NCBI GenBank assembly: GCA_029237695.1
Contig: CM055267.1
Coordinates: 12,923,043 to 12,987,042 of the forward strand
Source: Conchocele bisecta
Taxonomy: Eukaryota; Mollusca; Bivalvia; Lucinida; Thyasiridae
DNA length: 64,000 nucleotides
Direction: 5' to 3'
A model generated the notes under the pieces. It was not told where the DNA came from, did not search any database, and saw only the letters and a list, made by a program, of their open reading frames with translations. Both the position numbers and the translations under genes were made by a program. Shown here one piece after another: positions 51,640 through 63,903 of the stretch (the first letter of the stretch is position 1; every line of letters starts with the position of its first letter).

Positions 51640-52890
51640 CAGTATTTTTCATTTTTGCTTTCTGTGTCCTTGTCCTTGCGATAACTGGAGTGCTACTTAA
51701 CATATCTTAACCAAATTCGGTACAGACGTTTATCACGACAAGACAAAGAAGCCTATTGATTTCAGATGACTTATCTCCCCTTGGTGGCCATTTTTATACG
51801 CCCTTTTGAAAAAAATTATGTATTCACCTTTTACGGGCGGGCGGGCACACCTTGTCCACGCAATAACTAGAGTTCTACTTGATGGATTTTAACCAAATAC
51901 AGAATACATGTTTATCACGGTAAGACGAAGAAGCCTATTGATTTTCAAAAATCTCCCTATTTCTCGCACTCTGAAACCTTGTTCACACAATAACTCAAGT
52001 TCTACTTCACCGCTCGTAACCAGATTTGGTATACATGTTTATCACGGCAAGACGAAGAAGTCTATTGATTATGACAAATTTCCGATGACTTATCTCCCCT
52101 TGGCGGCCATTCTTACTTTTCGCACTCTGTATACAAAATTTCCGATGACTTATCTCCCTTTGGCGGCCATTTTTATTTTTCGCACTCTGTAACCTTGTCC
52201 ACACAATAACTCAAGTTCTACTTCACTTCACGGCAAGACGAAGAAGCCTATTGATTTTAAAATTTTTCGATAAATGGTCTCCCCTTGGAGGTCATTTTTT
52301 ATTTTCAGACTTTGTATCTTTGTCCACGCAATAACTCAAGTTCTACTTGACTGATCGTAACCAAATTCAGTATACATGTTTATCACGTCAAGATGAAGAA
52401 CCGTATTCGTTTTCAGTGAGCATCTCCCCTTGGTGACTGGCCTTGCCTCGACGGGCGCTCTTGTTAATTTTCACACTCTGTATCCTTATTCATGCAATAA
52501 CTCAAGTTCTACTTGACCGATCGTAACCAAATTCGGTATTCATGATTATCACCACAAGATGAAGAAGCCTATTGATTTTGAAAGAATTCCGATAACTGGT
52601 GGCTATTTTATATATCCTTGTCCACACAATAACTCGAGTTTTACTTGACGTATCGTAACCAAAGTCAGTATACATATTTATCACGGCAAGACAAAGAACC
52701 CTATTGATTATATTAAAAAATTCCCATGACTTGTCTCCCCTTGGTGGCCATTTTTAATTATCACACTATGTACCCTTGTCCACACAAGAACTCAAGTTCT
52801 ACTTGACATATCGTATTAAAATTATATCATGCCAAGATGAAGAACCCTATTAGTTTGCAGTGAGTTATCTCCCCTTCGGCACTCTTGTTA
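51640..52890 (+). repeat. Degenerate tandem array (AACTCAAGTTCTACTTGA units)
   Basis: Seven or so units of about 130-220 bp with CACAATAACTCAAGTTCTAC, ATACATGTTTATCACGGCAAG, GAAGCCTATTGATTTT and TTATCTCCCCTTGG. No gene. Confidence 0.8.
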
Positions 52891-52910
52891 TTGTTACCCT
52901 AATCATCTTT

Positions 52911-53149
52911 GCCCCGTTTCATTAAGCTTCGTACGACAAAAATGTTCGTACGAAGATTTCTATAAATTCTCTTCACACATTATCGTGGTTCATTACTGCT
53001 ACAATTTTACATTTTCATGTAGGGGTCAATAATCTGAACAACTCCACCAAAGATTTCCCAAAATCAACATCTAATACGAACTTCGTTGTAGATTTTAGAT
53101 TTGCACTTACGAACTTCTTAATCATACGAAGTTTAGTGAAACGGGCCCC
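52911..53149. mobile_element. MITE family 1, copy 3
   Basis: GCCCCGTTTCATTAAGCTTC ... GAAGTTTAGTGAAACGGGCC; inner CGTACGACAAAAATGTTCGT matches 1592-1816. The central part differs. Confidence 0.75.
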
Positions 53150-53358
53150 TGATTGCCTACCACATCTAACATACTATTTTATATTATGTTTATTCTTCAT
53201 GTACATTGCTTGGCCCGAAATGATACTCATCTGTGTAGGCGGGCCGGGCCGTTAAGCACCATTCCAAAGTGAGAACCATATACAAAATATACATTTGTAA
53301 CTCGATTGTAGGTGAGATTTTCCATCTCTTGTTATTGATATGTATCCTACATTGACAG

Positions 53359-53493
53359 TCATTAACTGTGAAAGAAAAAATAGAAGAACTACATCGACAA
53401 TGGAAAGAGGCGTCCGAAGTAAAACCACCACGTGACATCACTGTTGAATTTCTCATCAAAAGTAAATTACGAGACATCCGCACAGCATGTAAG
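53359..53493 (+). CDS. KDM1A: KDM1A exon: Tower domain tip and return
   Basis: Encodes [40 protein letters not shown] and RTACK, matching [25 protein letters not shown] in vertebrates. Exactly 45 codons, phase 0 at both ends. Acceptor CATTGACAG, donor AAG|GTAGGT. Confidence 0.97.
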
Positions 53494-53574
53494 GTAGGTT
53501 GTTATTGTACTGCACTGACTACCTGATAACCATCAATATTGGTGTCCCACAATGAAGACTGTCCCAATAATTAT

Positions 53575-53705
53575 GGTTAGTATTATTGTACTGGTTTATC
53601 ACAATAACAATGTTTTTGGATACAATTTGTTTTGGGAAACCCCAAATAGGGGTTTCCCAAAACAAATGGTGTCCAAATACTGAGGGTTATTATGGTGCTA
53701 TTCTG
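53575..53705. mobile_element. Foldback element, copy 2
   Basis: GGATACAATTTGTTTTGGGA with TCCCAAAACAAATGGTGTCC; central GAAACCCCAAATAGGGGTTTC hairpin. Related to 31998-32140. Confidence 0.75.
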
Positions 53706-53759
53706 ACATAAAACATTGTTACTGTGACAACCTGGCATTTGGCTCCTCTCTTTCATGTA

Positions 53760-56700
53760 GTGCCTTGCTATATAACATCATGATATAAATAGATCCATTC
53801 TACTCACAGACAATGATACAGTGTTTCCTTGCTATATAACATCATGATATAAATAGATCCATTCTACTCACAGACAATGATACAGTGTTTCCTTGATATA
53901 TAACGTCATGTTATGAATAGATCCATTCTACTCACAGACAATGATACAGTGTTTCCTTGCTATATAACATCATGATATAAATAGATCCATTCTACACAGA
54001 ACAATGATACAGTGTTTCCTTGCTATATAAACATCATGTTATAAATAGATCCATTCTAACTCACAGACAATGATACAGTGTTTCCTTGATATATAACGTC
54101 ATGTTATGAATAGATCCATTCTACTCACAGACAATGATACAGTGTTTCCTTGATATATAACGTCATGTTATGAATAGATCCATTCTACTCACAGACAATG
54201 ATACAGTGTTTCCTTGCTATATAACATCATGATATAAATAGATCCATTCTACTCACAGACAATGATACAGTGTTTCCTTGCTATATAACATCATGTTATA
54301 AATAGATCCATTCTACTCACAGACAATGATACAGTGTTTCCTTGCTATATAACATCATGATATAAATAGATCCATTCTACTCACAGACAATGATACAGTG
54401 TTTCCTTGATATATAACGTCATGTTATGAATAGATCCATTCTACTCAGGGCTGTTCCAGTAAAACATACATGGGAGGGGGGGACACCACTTTTAGATTTG
54501 GGTAGCCTACCATAGATGCGAATTAGTAGCTTTGGCACCCACCCATAGATGTGCCTTTACCTTGAAAACACCGACCCATAGATGTGATTTAATTGGTTGT
54601 GAAAACAACCACCCATAGATGTGATTTAATTACAGTGATTTACGAGTCTCCGTTGTTGATGAAATCCAAAAATCAGTTCACATGCATATGAGTGGTGCGT
54701 AATGACAGAATGTCCCCTGACCCCGAGGCATTTATCAATTTAGATTATCATTTCATGTGGATGGGGCGGGGACTGGGAATTTAACTTCTTTATAGAACTA
54801 GAAGAGGGTGGGGGAGGGGGTTGGCGTAAAATAGACGAGTTGTTGCAGTCTCTGGAATTTTTCATGCAAAATATCTTCCCTGATCCGCGGCAGAGTATGC
54901 AAAAGAGACTCAAACTTTACAGGTCCTGGTGAACACAATATTTTTGCCAGCCCGAATGAAATTTTAGGACACACGAAAACCGACCAAGAAAATAAAAAAT
55001 TAAAAAAATATCAAAGAAAGTTTATACTTTTACAAGCACTTTAGGTTATTTTCCCAATATTTCATTTTACCTGTCGGAACCGACGTATTTCGCATACTCT
55101 GCTGATCGTACACACAAAGAAAAATTTCGCGGGAGACATTATTCAGATTATAACCAAAGCCTGCTGAATATAGGGACATGCCGAATACCGGTATATCGAC
55201 CATACGACGCAGTTTTCCCAATTTTAAACTCACGGGCCCCATTCCCAAAATACTAAACACTATTATAGGCAAGCCGCTGCTGATTTACCCAATATGTTGC
55301 ACACTAATTCATTCTGCTCGTTGCCGAGCCAGGCAATCAGTTGTTCGGTGTTCATTGAAGCCAGGCTCGCCATTTTATTGTTGTTGTTGTTGTTGTTGTA
55401 TGCGAGATCCCTGCGCTGATATTTCACTCCTCCCGGAAAAAACGACGCATTTCCGTGATTTTTTTTGCACAATTAATGCGGCATCTCGATTTCGATAGCG
55501 AATAGCGATTTGAAAGAATGACGACGTTTAATACCAGAAGGCATGCTACAAATCACCCATAGATGTGATTTTAGTGTGAGAACCCCCACCCCACCCACCC
55601 ATAGATGTGATTTTAGTTGGATCTCACCCACCCATAGATGCAATTTTTAGGCACAGACACCCTGGCATGTATTTTCTTTTTTCTGCCGTCCCCGGGTGCC
55701 GTGTATGTTTAACTGGAACAGCCCTCACAGACAATGATACAGTGTTTCCTTGATATGTAACGTCATGTTATGAATAGATCCTTTCTACTCACAGACAATG
55801 ATACGGTGTTTCCTTGCTATATAACATCATGTTATAAATAGATCCATTCTACTCACAGACAATGATATGGTGTTTCCTTGCTATATAACGTCATGTTATA
55901 AATGTTATAAATAGATCCATTTTACTCGCAGATAATGATACAGTGTTTCCTTGATATATAACGTCATGTTATAAATAGATCCATTTTACTCGCAGATAAT
56001 GATACAGTGTTTCCTTGCTATATAACGTCATGTTATAAATAGATCCATTTTACTCGCAGATAATGATACGGTGTTTCCTTGCTATATAACATCATGTTAT
56101 AAATAGATCCATTCTACTAGCAGACAATGATACAGTCTTTCCTTGCTATATACCATCATGATATAAATAGATCCATTCTACTCGCAGATAATGATACAGT
56201 GTTTCCTCCTAAAATAACACATGATTTAAATAAAGAATCCATTCTATTCACAGACAATGATACAGTGTTTTCCCTTGCTATATAAACGACCAAGTTATAA
56301 ATAGATCCATTCTACTCACAGACAATGATACGGTGTTTTCCTTGCTATATAACATCATGTTATAAAATATATCAATTCCCTACTCCACAGACAATTGATC
56401 AGTGTTTCCTTGCTTATATAACATCATGATATAAATAATCCATTTTACCTCGCAAGGAAAAATGAACAGTGTTAACCATTATAAATAACTTCATGGTTAT
56501 AAATAGATCCATTTTAAACCTCGCAGATAAAGATTCAGTGTTTCCTTGGCTATATAACATCATGAAAATAAATAGATCCATTTTACTCGCAAAATAATAA
56601 CGCGGTTTATTTCCTTGCTTATAACATCTGTTATAAAAATATATCAAATTCTACTCACAGACAAATGATACAGAGTTTTCCCTTTCTATATAACATCATA

Positions 56701-57906
56701 TAAAAAATAAAGAATCCATTTTACCTTCGCAGATAATGATACAGTGGTTGCCTTGATATTAAAACGTCAATGTTATAAAATAATCCATTTTTACCCAGAA
56801 TAATGAATTCAGTGTTTCCTTGCTATATAACATCGTGATATAAATAGATCCATTTTACTCGCATATAATGATACGGTGTTTCCTTGCGATATAACATCAT
56901 GTTATAAATAGATCCATTTTACTCGCAGATAATGATACAGTGTTTCCTTATCTATATAACATCATGATATAAATATATCCATTTTACTCGCTGATAATGA
57001 TACGGTGTTCTTGCTATATAACATCATGATATAAATATATCCATTTTACTCGCTGATAATGATACAGTGTTTCATTGCTATATACCATCATGTTATAAAT
57101 AGATCCATTTTACTCGCAGATAATGATACGGTGTTTCCTTGCTATATAACGTCATGTTATAAATAGATCCATTCTACTCACAGATAATGATACGGTGTTC
57201 CTTTTCTATATAACATCATGTTGTAAATAGATCCATTCTACTCACAGACAATGATATGGTGTTTCCTTTCTATATAACATTATGTTATAAATAGATCCAT
57301 TCTACTCGCAGACAATGATACAGTGTTTCCTTGCTATATAACGTCATGTTATAAATAGATCCATTCTACTCACAGACAATGATACAGTGTTTCCTTGCTA
57401 TATAACATCATGATATAAATAGATCCATTCTACTCACAGACAATGATACAGTGTTTCCTTGCTATATAACATCATGTTGTAAATAGATCCATTCTACTCA
57501 CAGACAATGATACAGTGTTTCCTTGCTATATAACGTCATGTTATAAATAGATCCATTCTACTCACAGATAATGATACGGTGTTCCCTTTCTATATAACAT
57601 CATGTTGTAAATAGATCCATTCTACTCACAGACAATGATATGGTGTTTCCTTTCTATATAACATTATGTTATAAATAGATCCATTCTACTCGCAGACAAT
57701 GATACAGTGTTTCCTTGCTATATAACGTCATGTTATAAATAGATCCATTCTACTCACAGACAATGATACAGTGTTTCCTTGCTATATAACGTCATGTTAT
57801 GAATAGATCCATTCTACTCACAGACAATGATACAGTGTTTCCTTGCTATATAACATCATGATATAAATAGATCCATTCTACTCACAGACAATGATACAGT
57901 GTTTCC
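53760..57906 (+). repeat. 64-bp satellite
   Basis: About 45 units built on ACAATGATACAGTGTTTCCT, TGCTATATAACATCATGATA and TAAATAGATCCATTCTACTC. The array is interrupted by the element at 54448-55724. Units 56200-56820 have many single-base insertions and deletions. Variant units (ATGTTATAAATAG; TTTTACTCGCAGATAATG) are interspersed. Confidence 0.95.
54448..55724. mobile_element. DNA transposon in the 64-bp satellite, TCA duplication
   Basis: Ends GGGCTGTTCCAGTAAAACAT and AACTGGAACAGCCC, flanked by TCA at 54445-54447 and 55725-55727 that is single in the uninterrupted satellite unit. Subterminal direct repeats CACCCATAGATGTGATTT occur three to four times on each side. A GTT-type microsatellite lies at 55377-55397. 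No transposase; 3-bp duplication would fit a PIF/Harbinger- or CMC-like mobiliser. Confidence 0.85.
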
Positions 57907-58018
57907 TCCTTCAGCCCAACATTTGTACGTTCAACGCGTCTTCCGACTGGGAGGAAATATTCTGTGTCAGACATGTAAACTAAGCCTCTAAAACAATACA
58001 TGTGAAATGGAAACTTGT
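57907..58018. other. KDM1A intron, nothing recognised
   Basis: Unique-looking spacer between satellite and MITE. Confidence 0.3.
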
Positions 58019-58245
58019 TTAACCCATTTCAGTAAGGATACGATAATTTTGAAGAAAAAAATCTCATTATTTTGTTATTTCTCCATGAAGGTATATGTTG
58101 TAACCACTCATTTGAACTGTCTCGTCGAGACGGTTCAAGCGAGTGGTAACAACATATACTTTCGAGATGAAATAAAGAAAAAAGGGATTTTTTTCTCACA
58201 AAAGTTTCGTACTACTATAATTGTATTCCGTCTTTAATGGGTTAA
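58019..58245. mobile_element. Foldback MITE (TTAACCCATT ends)
   Basis: TTAACCCATTTCAGTAAGGA and ATTCCGTCTTTAATGGGTTAA ends; central arms GTATATGTTGTAACCACTCA / GAGTGGTAACAACATATAC meet at CTCGTCGAGACGG. Confidence 0.85.
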
Positions 58246-60360
58246 GATTTGGTTTATCGTATGATATACCTTTTGATCATTATGTAGGAGTTAGAAATTT
58301 TGCAATTTATCTGCAGTTGCTACAGATTTTTACCAAAATTCTAGATTTCCAATTCACTGTTTAGACTGAACATTGAACAGAGAAGACCCAGACCTGACAT
58401 GACACGTGCGAAGGCAGGTCTGGGTCTTTAACAAGGTGTGGGATCACATGTTTCCGAATGGCGTGATGTCATGTTTTTTACATGTGTTTACAGTAGATTT
58501 CCTTTAATATCTTTCTAATGGAATGACATATTTTTATGAAATATACTGCAGCAAATGCTGTCGGGTAAAACACGGTAAAAGCGCCTTTTGAGTTGCACTT
58601 GATGGCCAATTATCAACTGTGTAGAATTCATGCAAATTTATTTTTATCCGGAAGGTCGTCATATTAAGCCTCTAAATATATGATGATTTATTGGGGAACC
58701 ATCTACAAATACTTTTTTTTTTGTCTGTTTCAAGACTGGTCGAGTCTGGGTTACGGACACTACATAGGGTATATAACACACAAGTTAAAGACCAAGGGAA
58801 TGGTGTAGCATTTAATAACTTGCTAATAAACCCTGCTGAGAACATCAAACATAGAAAACAGTAACTTTTTTCATATAACATTGAACATAACATCATATAT
58901 TTTTTTGCATTTATACAACAACTGCAGTCCAGTATTTTTTATCATTTGAAACTTAATCATTATTTTTAAAGGAAAACACATTTTATCAACAATATTGCCA
59001 AGATATTACAGTTTGAGCACAGTAACACAAAATAAATATAAATTATTCACTATGGACAGCATATAAAACCAGATAAAAGCAAACAATTTTGGACTGTAAA
59101 AATGGTTACGGACACTACATTTTCACCAAATAAGCAAAATCATTGTTTCCGGAGAATTTACAGTTGAACTGTAAGTAGTATGGTAAATTAACATAATTGG
59201 ATGCATACACAATTAAAATTAAGAGTTTAATAAAATAAATAATCAACAAAATATTGCGAAATGCCCATATGTTTTCAAAACAATTAATAAAACTCACTTT
59301 TCAGTTATGTAAATTCAGCAATACTAATGTAAATATACATGCGATACTGACAATAGTTCAGTTCCAACACTTATGGAATGATAACATAGCTCAGAGTTCA
59401 TAAAAAAAATGAATGTATTGTTACTTTCCAAAAAGGTTACGGACACTACACTATTATCAAATTTAACAAAAGTATATTTTATATTAAATATTTGCAGTTA
59501 GACTGTCATCACTTGGAAATTACCAGTTGTGGATTCATGAAATCAACGAGGTTCTTTGAAACATTCAACAAAATATCATTATTTGGAATAATGTAAATAA
59601 TCACGACTATTATCAATCTCTTGGATTGTTATATTAGAACATTATAAAGTAACTATTGAATTGATACTGAGAAAAATGTTACGGACACTACAGCAAAAAT
59701 TAATTACAATATTCTAGTCTCAGGTGTGATCAACTAGCTTTAAGTGCAATAGTGTATACACTACATAAAGAACACCTGCTTGTGTATTTTCCGTTGTTGA
59801 GACTTGATTGTGCTGAGCTCAACTTTACAAAATTTAAATTGTCCCCTCTCATTAATGAGTTCTGGCGCGGTGAGTCACAACTAGATGTTGCATTGGCTCC
59901 AATGACATGTCCTGATCATCTGGCCAGGTGTAAACGCACTTGGCATTCAGTGCCCTCGACACTGACAATTTCAGCCAGAAAAATGTTCCCGGTACTTTTT
60001 GTCGACAGACAGACAGCAACCCGGCTTTAGTGTGGATACTGTGTCGTCTGCAGCTATAGAGAATGTGGTTAAGGATCAACATGATGTTATGCCTTTCATA
60101 ATTATATCCAGTCAAATAATTAAAAAAAAGTTTGGTTCTTGGATTTATAATTGTCCTACAGACCTCACATAACCATACTGTATTATGTATGCAACTGTAT
60201 TGTATGGATATGTTGATCGGTTCACAGAATAGCAAATCGTGTAAACCATGATACGTAGGCAGATATGTGCAAGCAGATATAGAGCTATCCCGGTAACCAA
60301 TTACAATTGTTAAGATTTGTCAATTTGTCAGCTAGACTCCTATATTTTGGAAGTTGTAAT

Positions 60361-61059
60361 TTATATATATATATATATGTATATTAAATGTTTAAGGATA
60401 CGGATTGTGTTCTCACTGTTCTGCTCATTACTATGTGGTCCTTGAGTGCCCTCCTCGTCTTCGTCAAGCTGTATTCCTTGTTTGTCTTTCTTGTCCTCCT
60501 CTTTGTAACTAAATGTTCTTTGTTCGTCTAACTGATCTTTCTGTTTCTGTTTCTTTAATGTTCTTTCCTCCCATCCTGTCACGTGCCCTTCATTTTCACA
60601 CTTTTCTGAGCCTTCCAGACATGAATTACAGTAGCAACTGAGGTTTCGTATATTCAACTGATAGTCAATTCCTACTGCTTTTACAGCATGTAGTTTCCGG
60701 GTGCCTGCCAATGTAGTTACATTTGATTCGGATCTGTTTCTTTTTATGTCTTTGACCATAACAAATTCTCGCTTCGAAATGAGCTGTTTCTTTGTCTCAC
60801 TGTCTGTTGTCTGGCTTGTCAGTTTTTTCTTACAAAAGTTAAATACATCTTGCGCATTCCCAATGACATTTTGATTACTTGCAACTGCTCGGTAACATGC
60901 ATTTTTAACAGTTGCACCTAATCCGTCGCATACGTTTTTGCCGTGACTTGTTTCAAAGTAATTCCTGATCACGTTTGGTTTTTTCCTAAGGCTTATATCT
61001 GCAAATGATTCCTTTCCCTTGTACTGTGCGGCACATCCATCGCTCCATTCATGTAACAT
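60361..61059 (-). CDS. Transposon-borne protein of unknown family
   Basis: A 232-codon frame starting MLHEWSDGCAAQYKGKESFA, then NYFETSHGKNVCDGLGATVK and NAQDVFNFCKKKL, a cysteine pair CYCNSCLEGSEKC near 141-153, and a charged Lys/Glu/Asp tail that runs into an (AT)n repeat. The SDGCAAQYKG...HGK..CDG pattern is one I recall from multicopy uncharacterised proteins in mollusc and other invertebrate genomes, possibly the end of a transposase: the conserved D, H and D/G residues could be catalytic. The frame may be only the 3' part of a longer gene, as it has no clear N-terminal domain. It lies antisense within a KDM1A intron and inside the inverted ends of the element. Confidence 0.65.
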   Translation of the reverse strand: MLHEWSDGCAAQYKGKESFADISLRKKPNVIRNYFETSHGKNVCDGLGATVKNACYRAVASNQNVIGNAQDVFNFCKKKLTSQTTDSETKKQLISKREFVMVKDIKRNRSESNVTTLAGTRKLHAVKAVGIDYQLNIRNLSCYCNSCLEGSEKCENEGHVTGWEERTLKKQKQKDQLDEQRTFSYKEEDKKDKQGIQLDEDEEGTQGPHSNEQNSENTIRILKHLIYIYIYI

Positions 61060-62886
61060 TCAATATTGGACTTAAACAATAGACGTTATTCTGAATGTCT
61101 GGATGTTTCACCATTTATAATAGCTGTTGATGTATACCATTTATACTTACATGTATTGGTTTAGTAGATGTTAGATATCATTATGCAGACGATGTCTTCA
61201 TTGTTGTTCCAGGAAATCGCGATATACATACGTGTATGGGACAATATAACATTATATTCAATAGTATTATTATTATTATTATTATTAATATTATTTTTAT
61301 GTACTGTATCCAAATTCACAATATAACATGGTTAGCTTTGTATTATTATTATTATTTTTATTATTAATTGAATGTACTTTATCCAAATGCACACTATAAC
61401 ATGGTCAGCTTTGTAGTGTCCGTAACCACGTACTTTGCATAACTCTGACATTTTGTTTGTTGAGTGTATTTGAAGATGGGTTTATGTATCAAGACTTGAT
61501 GGTATAGATTCTACACGCATACATTAGTACAAGGGTATGACAGTCACTCATAATGAAGATGACATTTGAGGTACACTCATACATTTTCGCATTTTCAGTG
61601 CGAACGACATTAGCTTTTTGGTGCATGGATTCAATTTCATGGCTAACATGATAAATTGAACATATTACATTAATAATAGAAGTAGGAACTTAATATCCTA
61701 ACAAATCAATGATATTTAAATAATTATATGCTAATACCCTATGATATGCCATAACGCTCTGATGGGTTACGGACACTACACCAAATGATCGGTCCAGCAA
61801 CTCGCTAATTTAAAACACAAATACCTGATTGGAACACAAACTCCTTGTCTGCAGCATCAGTAAGTGTTCCTTCTGTCATTTAATATAATCCAAACATAAA
61901 TTATCATCACCGGGATGTACTATTCACAAAAAAAATCCAAGTGATAATTTTCACAAATAGCAATGGCAATCTATAAGCTATATGCAACATAGTATGTCAA
62001 GGCTATTGTACAATTACAGCGATCAACAAACTGTGCTATAGGTATTTTATGTTTATAAAAATGAACATCAGAATATGTCGATGTAATTATTGAAATACAG
62101 ACAGGGAAATATAGCACATTTTAAGGGTTACGGACACTACGTGCTTTTTGTAGTGTCCGTAACCACATTTTGTCGCTCAGAGACGTGTTAGTATGAAATA
62201 ATTCTGCAATTCTTACATTTTTTAGGTTCCCAACAGTGCACCTATCAATCATCATATATAAGAGTGTATATTTTCTATTGGAAGTGGAAAATTCCTGACC
62301 TGGTTACGGACACTACAAACATTTTATGCATTTTTATTTTCTCATTCTTTACAGTGCAAAATATTAACGTGATTTTTTGCTCTGCATTTTTTAGTTTTTA
62401 CATATCACACATCCATAACCAAATATTTAAAAGGAAAAGACAAAACTATCAATTGACAGTGTACCTTATTTTTATAAATATAACGATGTCAAGGTCACTG
62501 AAGCAAAAAAATGCATAACGAAGCACATGTTGGATACTTTTGTTAAAAAATAAACCATTTGTTGACCGACATCATTGATATATATATCATTTTTTTCGTC
62601 TTGAAATAGTCTTCAAGTATAGCAAGATTTACTGGTTGTATTTTCATCCTAACGTACAACTATTGCATTTTGCAAATTAGCATTTTTCAAAGTGCAACTA
62701 CATAACGCTAAAAAAGACACTTATTGTTGAATACTTGTAGCCATTAAAAAAATATGCATGTAGCCAGAGCCTTGAAATTGTGGGTACATGTCAAGGATAA
62801 ACCCCCCTTAGTTTCCCATAATAAGTATTACATCTGTGTTCGAAAATGTGTTATCTAGGCCAATGTAACATGCAAAATCAGGAAAC
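61060..62886. other. Non-coding interior of the 4.7-kb transposon
   Basis: AT-rich with ATT trinucleotide runs (61261-61290, 61341-61365) and five of the nine 16-bp motifs, two of them as a tight inverted pair at 62126-62164. No second gene seen. Confidence 0.5.
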
Positions 62887-63204
62887 GGCGCTTTTACCGT
62901 GTTTTACCCGTGTACACGTTGCCCTTTATTGTATAGGCAGCTTAAACGTTTTGACAATGAATTCGCTAAATAAAAACTAGAGCATGTGAATGTAAGAAAT
63001 AAACGGTACTCGATTCTTTGTGAAAGTTGCCATCGTATTTGGTGCGCTACATATCATCAAAATCCGTCCGTTTGTTAGGAAGATTTTAAAGAAAGTCTAC
63101 TGTAAAAATGACATCACAGATTACGTCATGAACGGAAAATCGGGTTTGGAAACCACGTGATACTACACCCTGCATAATGTTTGCAAAGGCAATAAGCTGG
63201 TTTA

Positions 63205-63407
63205 ACTCTTAGAAGGCAGGTAACACAAATTGTCATCTGCTGTTATAATTTGTCTTCTTACGCAACAAAAACATGATTTAACAGACTTTAGAATCATTTC
63301 CTTTTCCATTGGTTCTAAAGTGCTGTCAAAGCATATTTTTGACGAAAAAAATGTAAAATAAAAAAATACACAGCAGATGACAAACTAATTCAGCGTTGTA
63401 AGGGTTA
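63205..63407. mobile_element. MITE family 2, copy 4
   Basis: TTGTCATCTGCTGTTATAAT and ACACAGCAGATGACAAACTA edges; inner arms ACAGACTTTAGAATCATTTC / GGTTCTAAAGTGCTGTCA. Confidence 0.75.
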
Positions 63408-63414
63408 GAGAACT

Positions 63415-63776
63415 GGGGCCTGTTTCACTAAACTTTGTACATTAAAAAAAAGTTGTACAAATATTTTTATGAATTTGCTTCTCACATTAACGTGGTGATC
63501 TAATGTTACAATTTTTGTCGCACCCGCTTGCGGACGGTGCGATATAGTCTGCACATCTGTACATGCGTCCGGTTAAAGTTTTTTGGTTAAAATTTTTCGA
63601 TATACTATGAAAGCCTCGGCGAGAGTGACATGCGCCGCAGCCATCTTGTCTAACTACATACACATCATTAACTGCAAACACCTCCACACAATATTTGCCA
63701 ACATCTGCTGTCAGTTCAAAGGTTATTGTGCCTTACAAACTTCTTAGTTGTACAAAGTTTAGTAACACAGGCCCCT
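63415..63776. mobile_element. MITE family 1, copy 4, with a type C fragment inside
   Basis: GGGGCCTGTTTCACTAAACT ... AAGTTTAGTAACACAGGCCC. Within it 63516-63650 carries TTTTTGTCGCACCCGCTTGC, GGTTAAAGTTTTTTGG and GCGCCGCAGCCATCTTGT, a short type C element. Confidence 0.75.
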
Positions 63777-63829
63777 GGCTGGCCATGTATGAGATGAGGT
63801 TAGGGACATGAGGAACTTTATGTCACCAG

Positions 63830-63903
63830 GAGTTTGACCAGCTGGTGGCACAACAGAAGGAGATAGAGGAGAAGATGCATGACCTTGAGGCCAACCCACC
63901 CAG
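63830..63903 (+). CDS. KDM1A: KDM1A exon: Tower domain second helix
   Basis: Encodes EFDQLVAQQKEIEEKMHDLE and ANPP, matching [24 protein letters not shown] in vertebrate LSD1. Acceptor TCACCAG, donor AG|GTACGC, phase 2, so a serine codon would be completed in the next exon beyond the window. The second half of the oxidase domain is not present here. Confidence 0.97.

Larger units (their letters stand above)
58435..63170. mobile_element. 4.7-kb DNA transposon with nine 16-bp motifs
   Basis: Imperfect long inverted ends start GGTGTGGGATCACATG (58435) and close with CACGTGATACTACACC (63170); TTTACAGTAGATTTCC is mirrored within them. Deeper lies a perfect 24-bp inverted pair beginning CGGGTAAAACACGG at 58562-58585 and 62887-62910. 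Between these are nine copies of GGTTACGGACACTACA (58749, 59104, 59435, 59677, 61412-, 61765, 62126, 62149-, 62302) and one gene. Superfamily not assigned; only a TGT is shared by the flanks of the 24-bp pair. Confidence 0.75.

Noticed and set aside
59752..60235. Overlapping frames on both strands left of the 4.7-kb transposon's gene
   Set aside because: No domain, no promoter, and both strands open over the same bases, so neither is supported.
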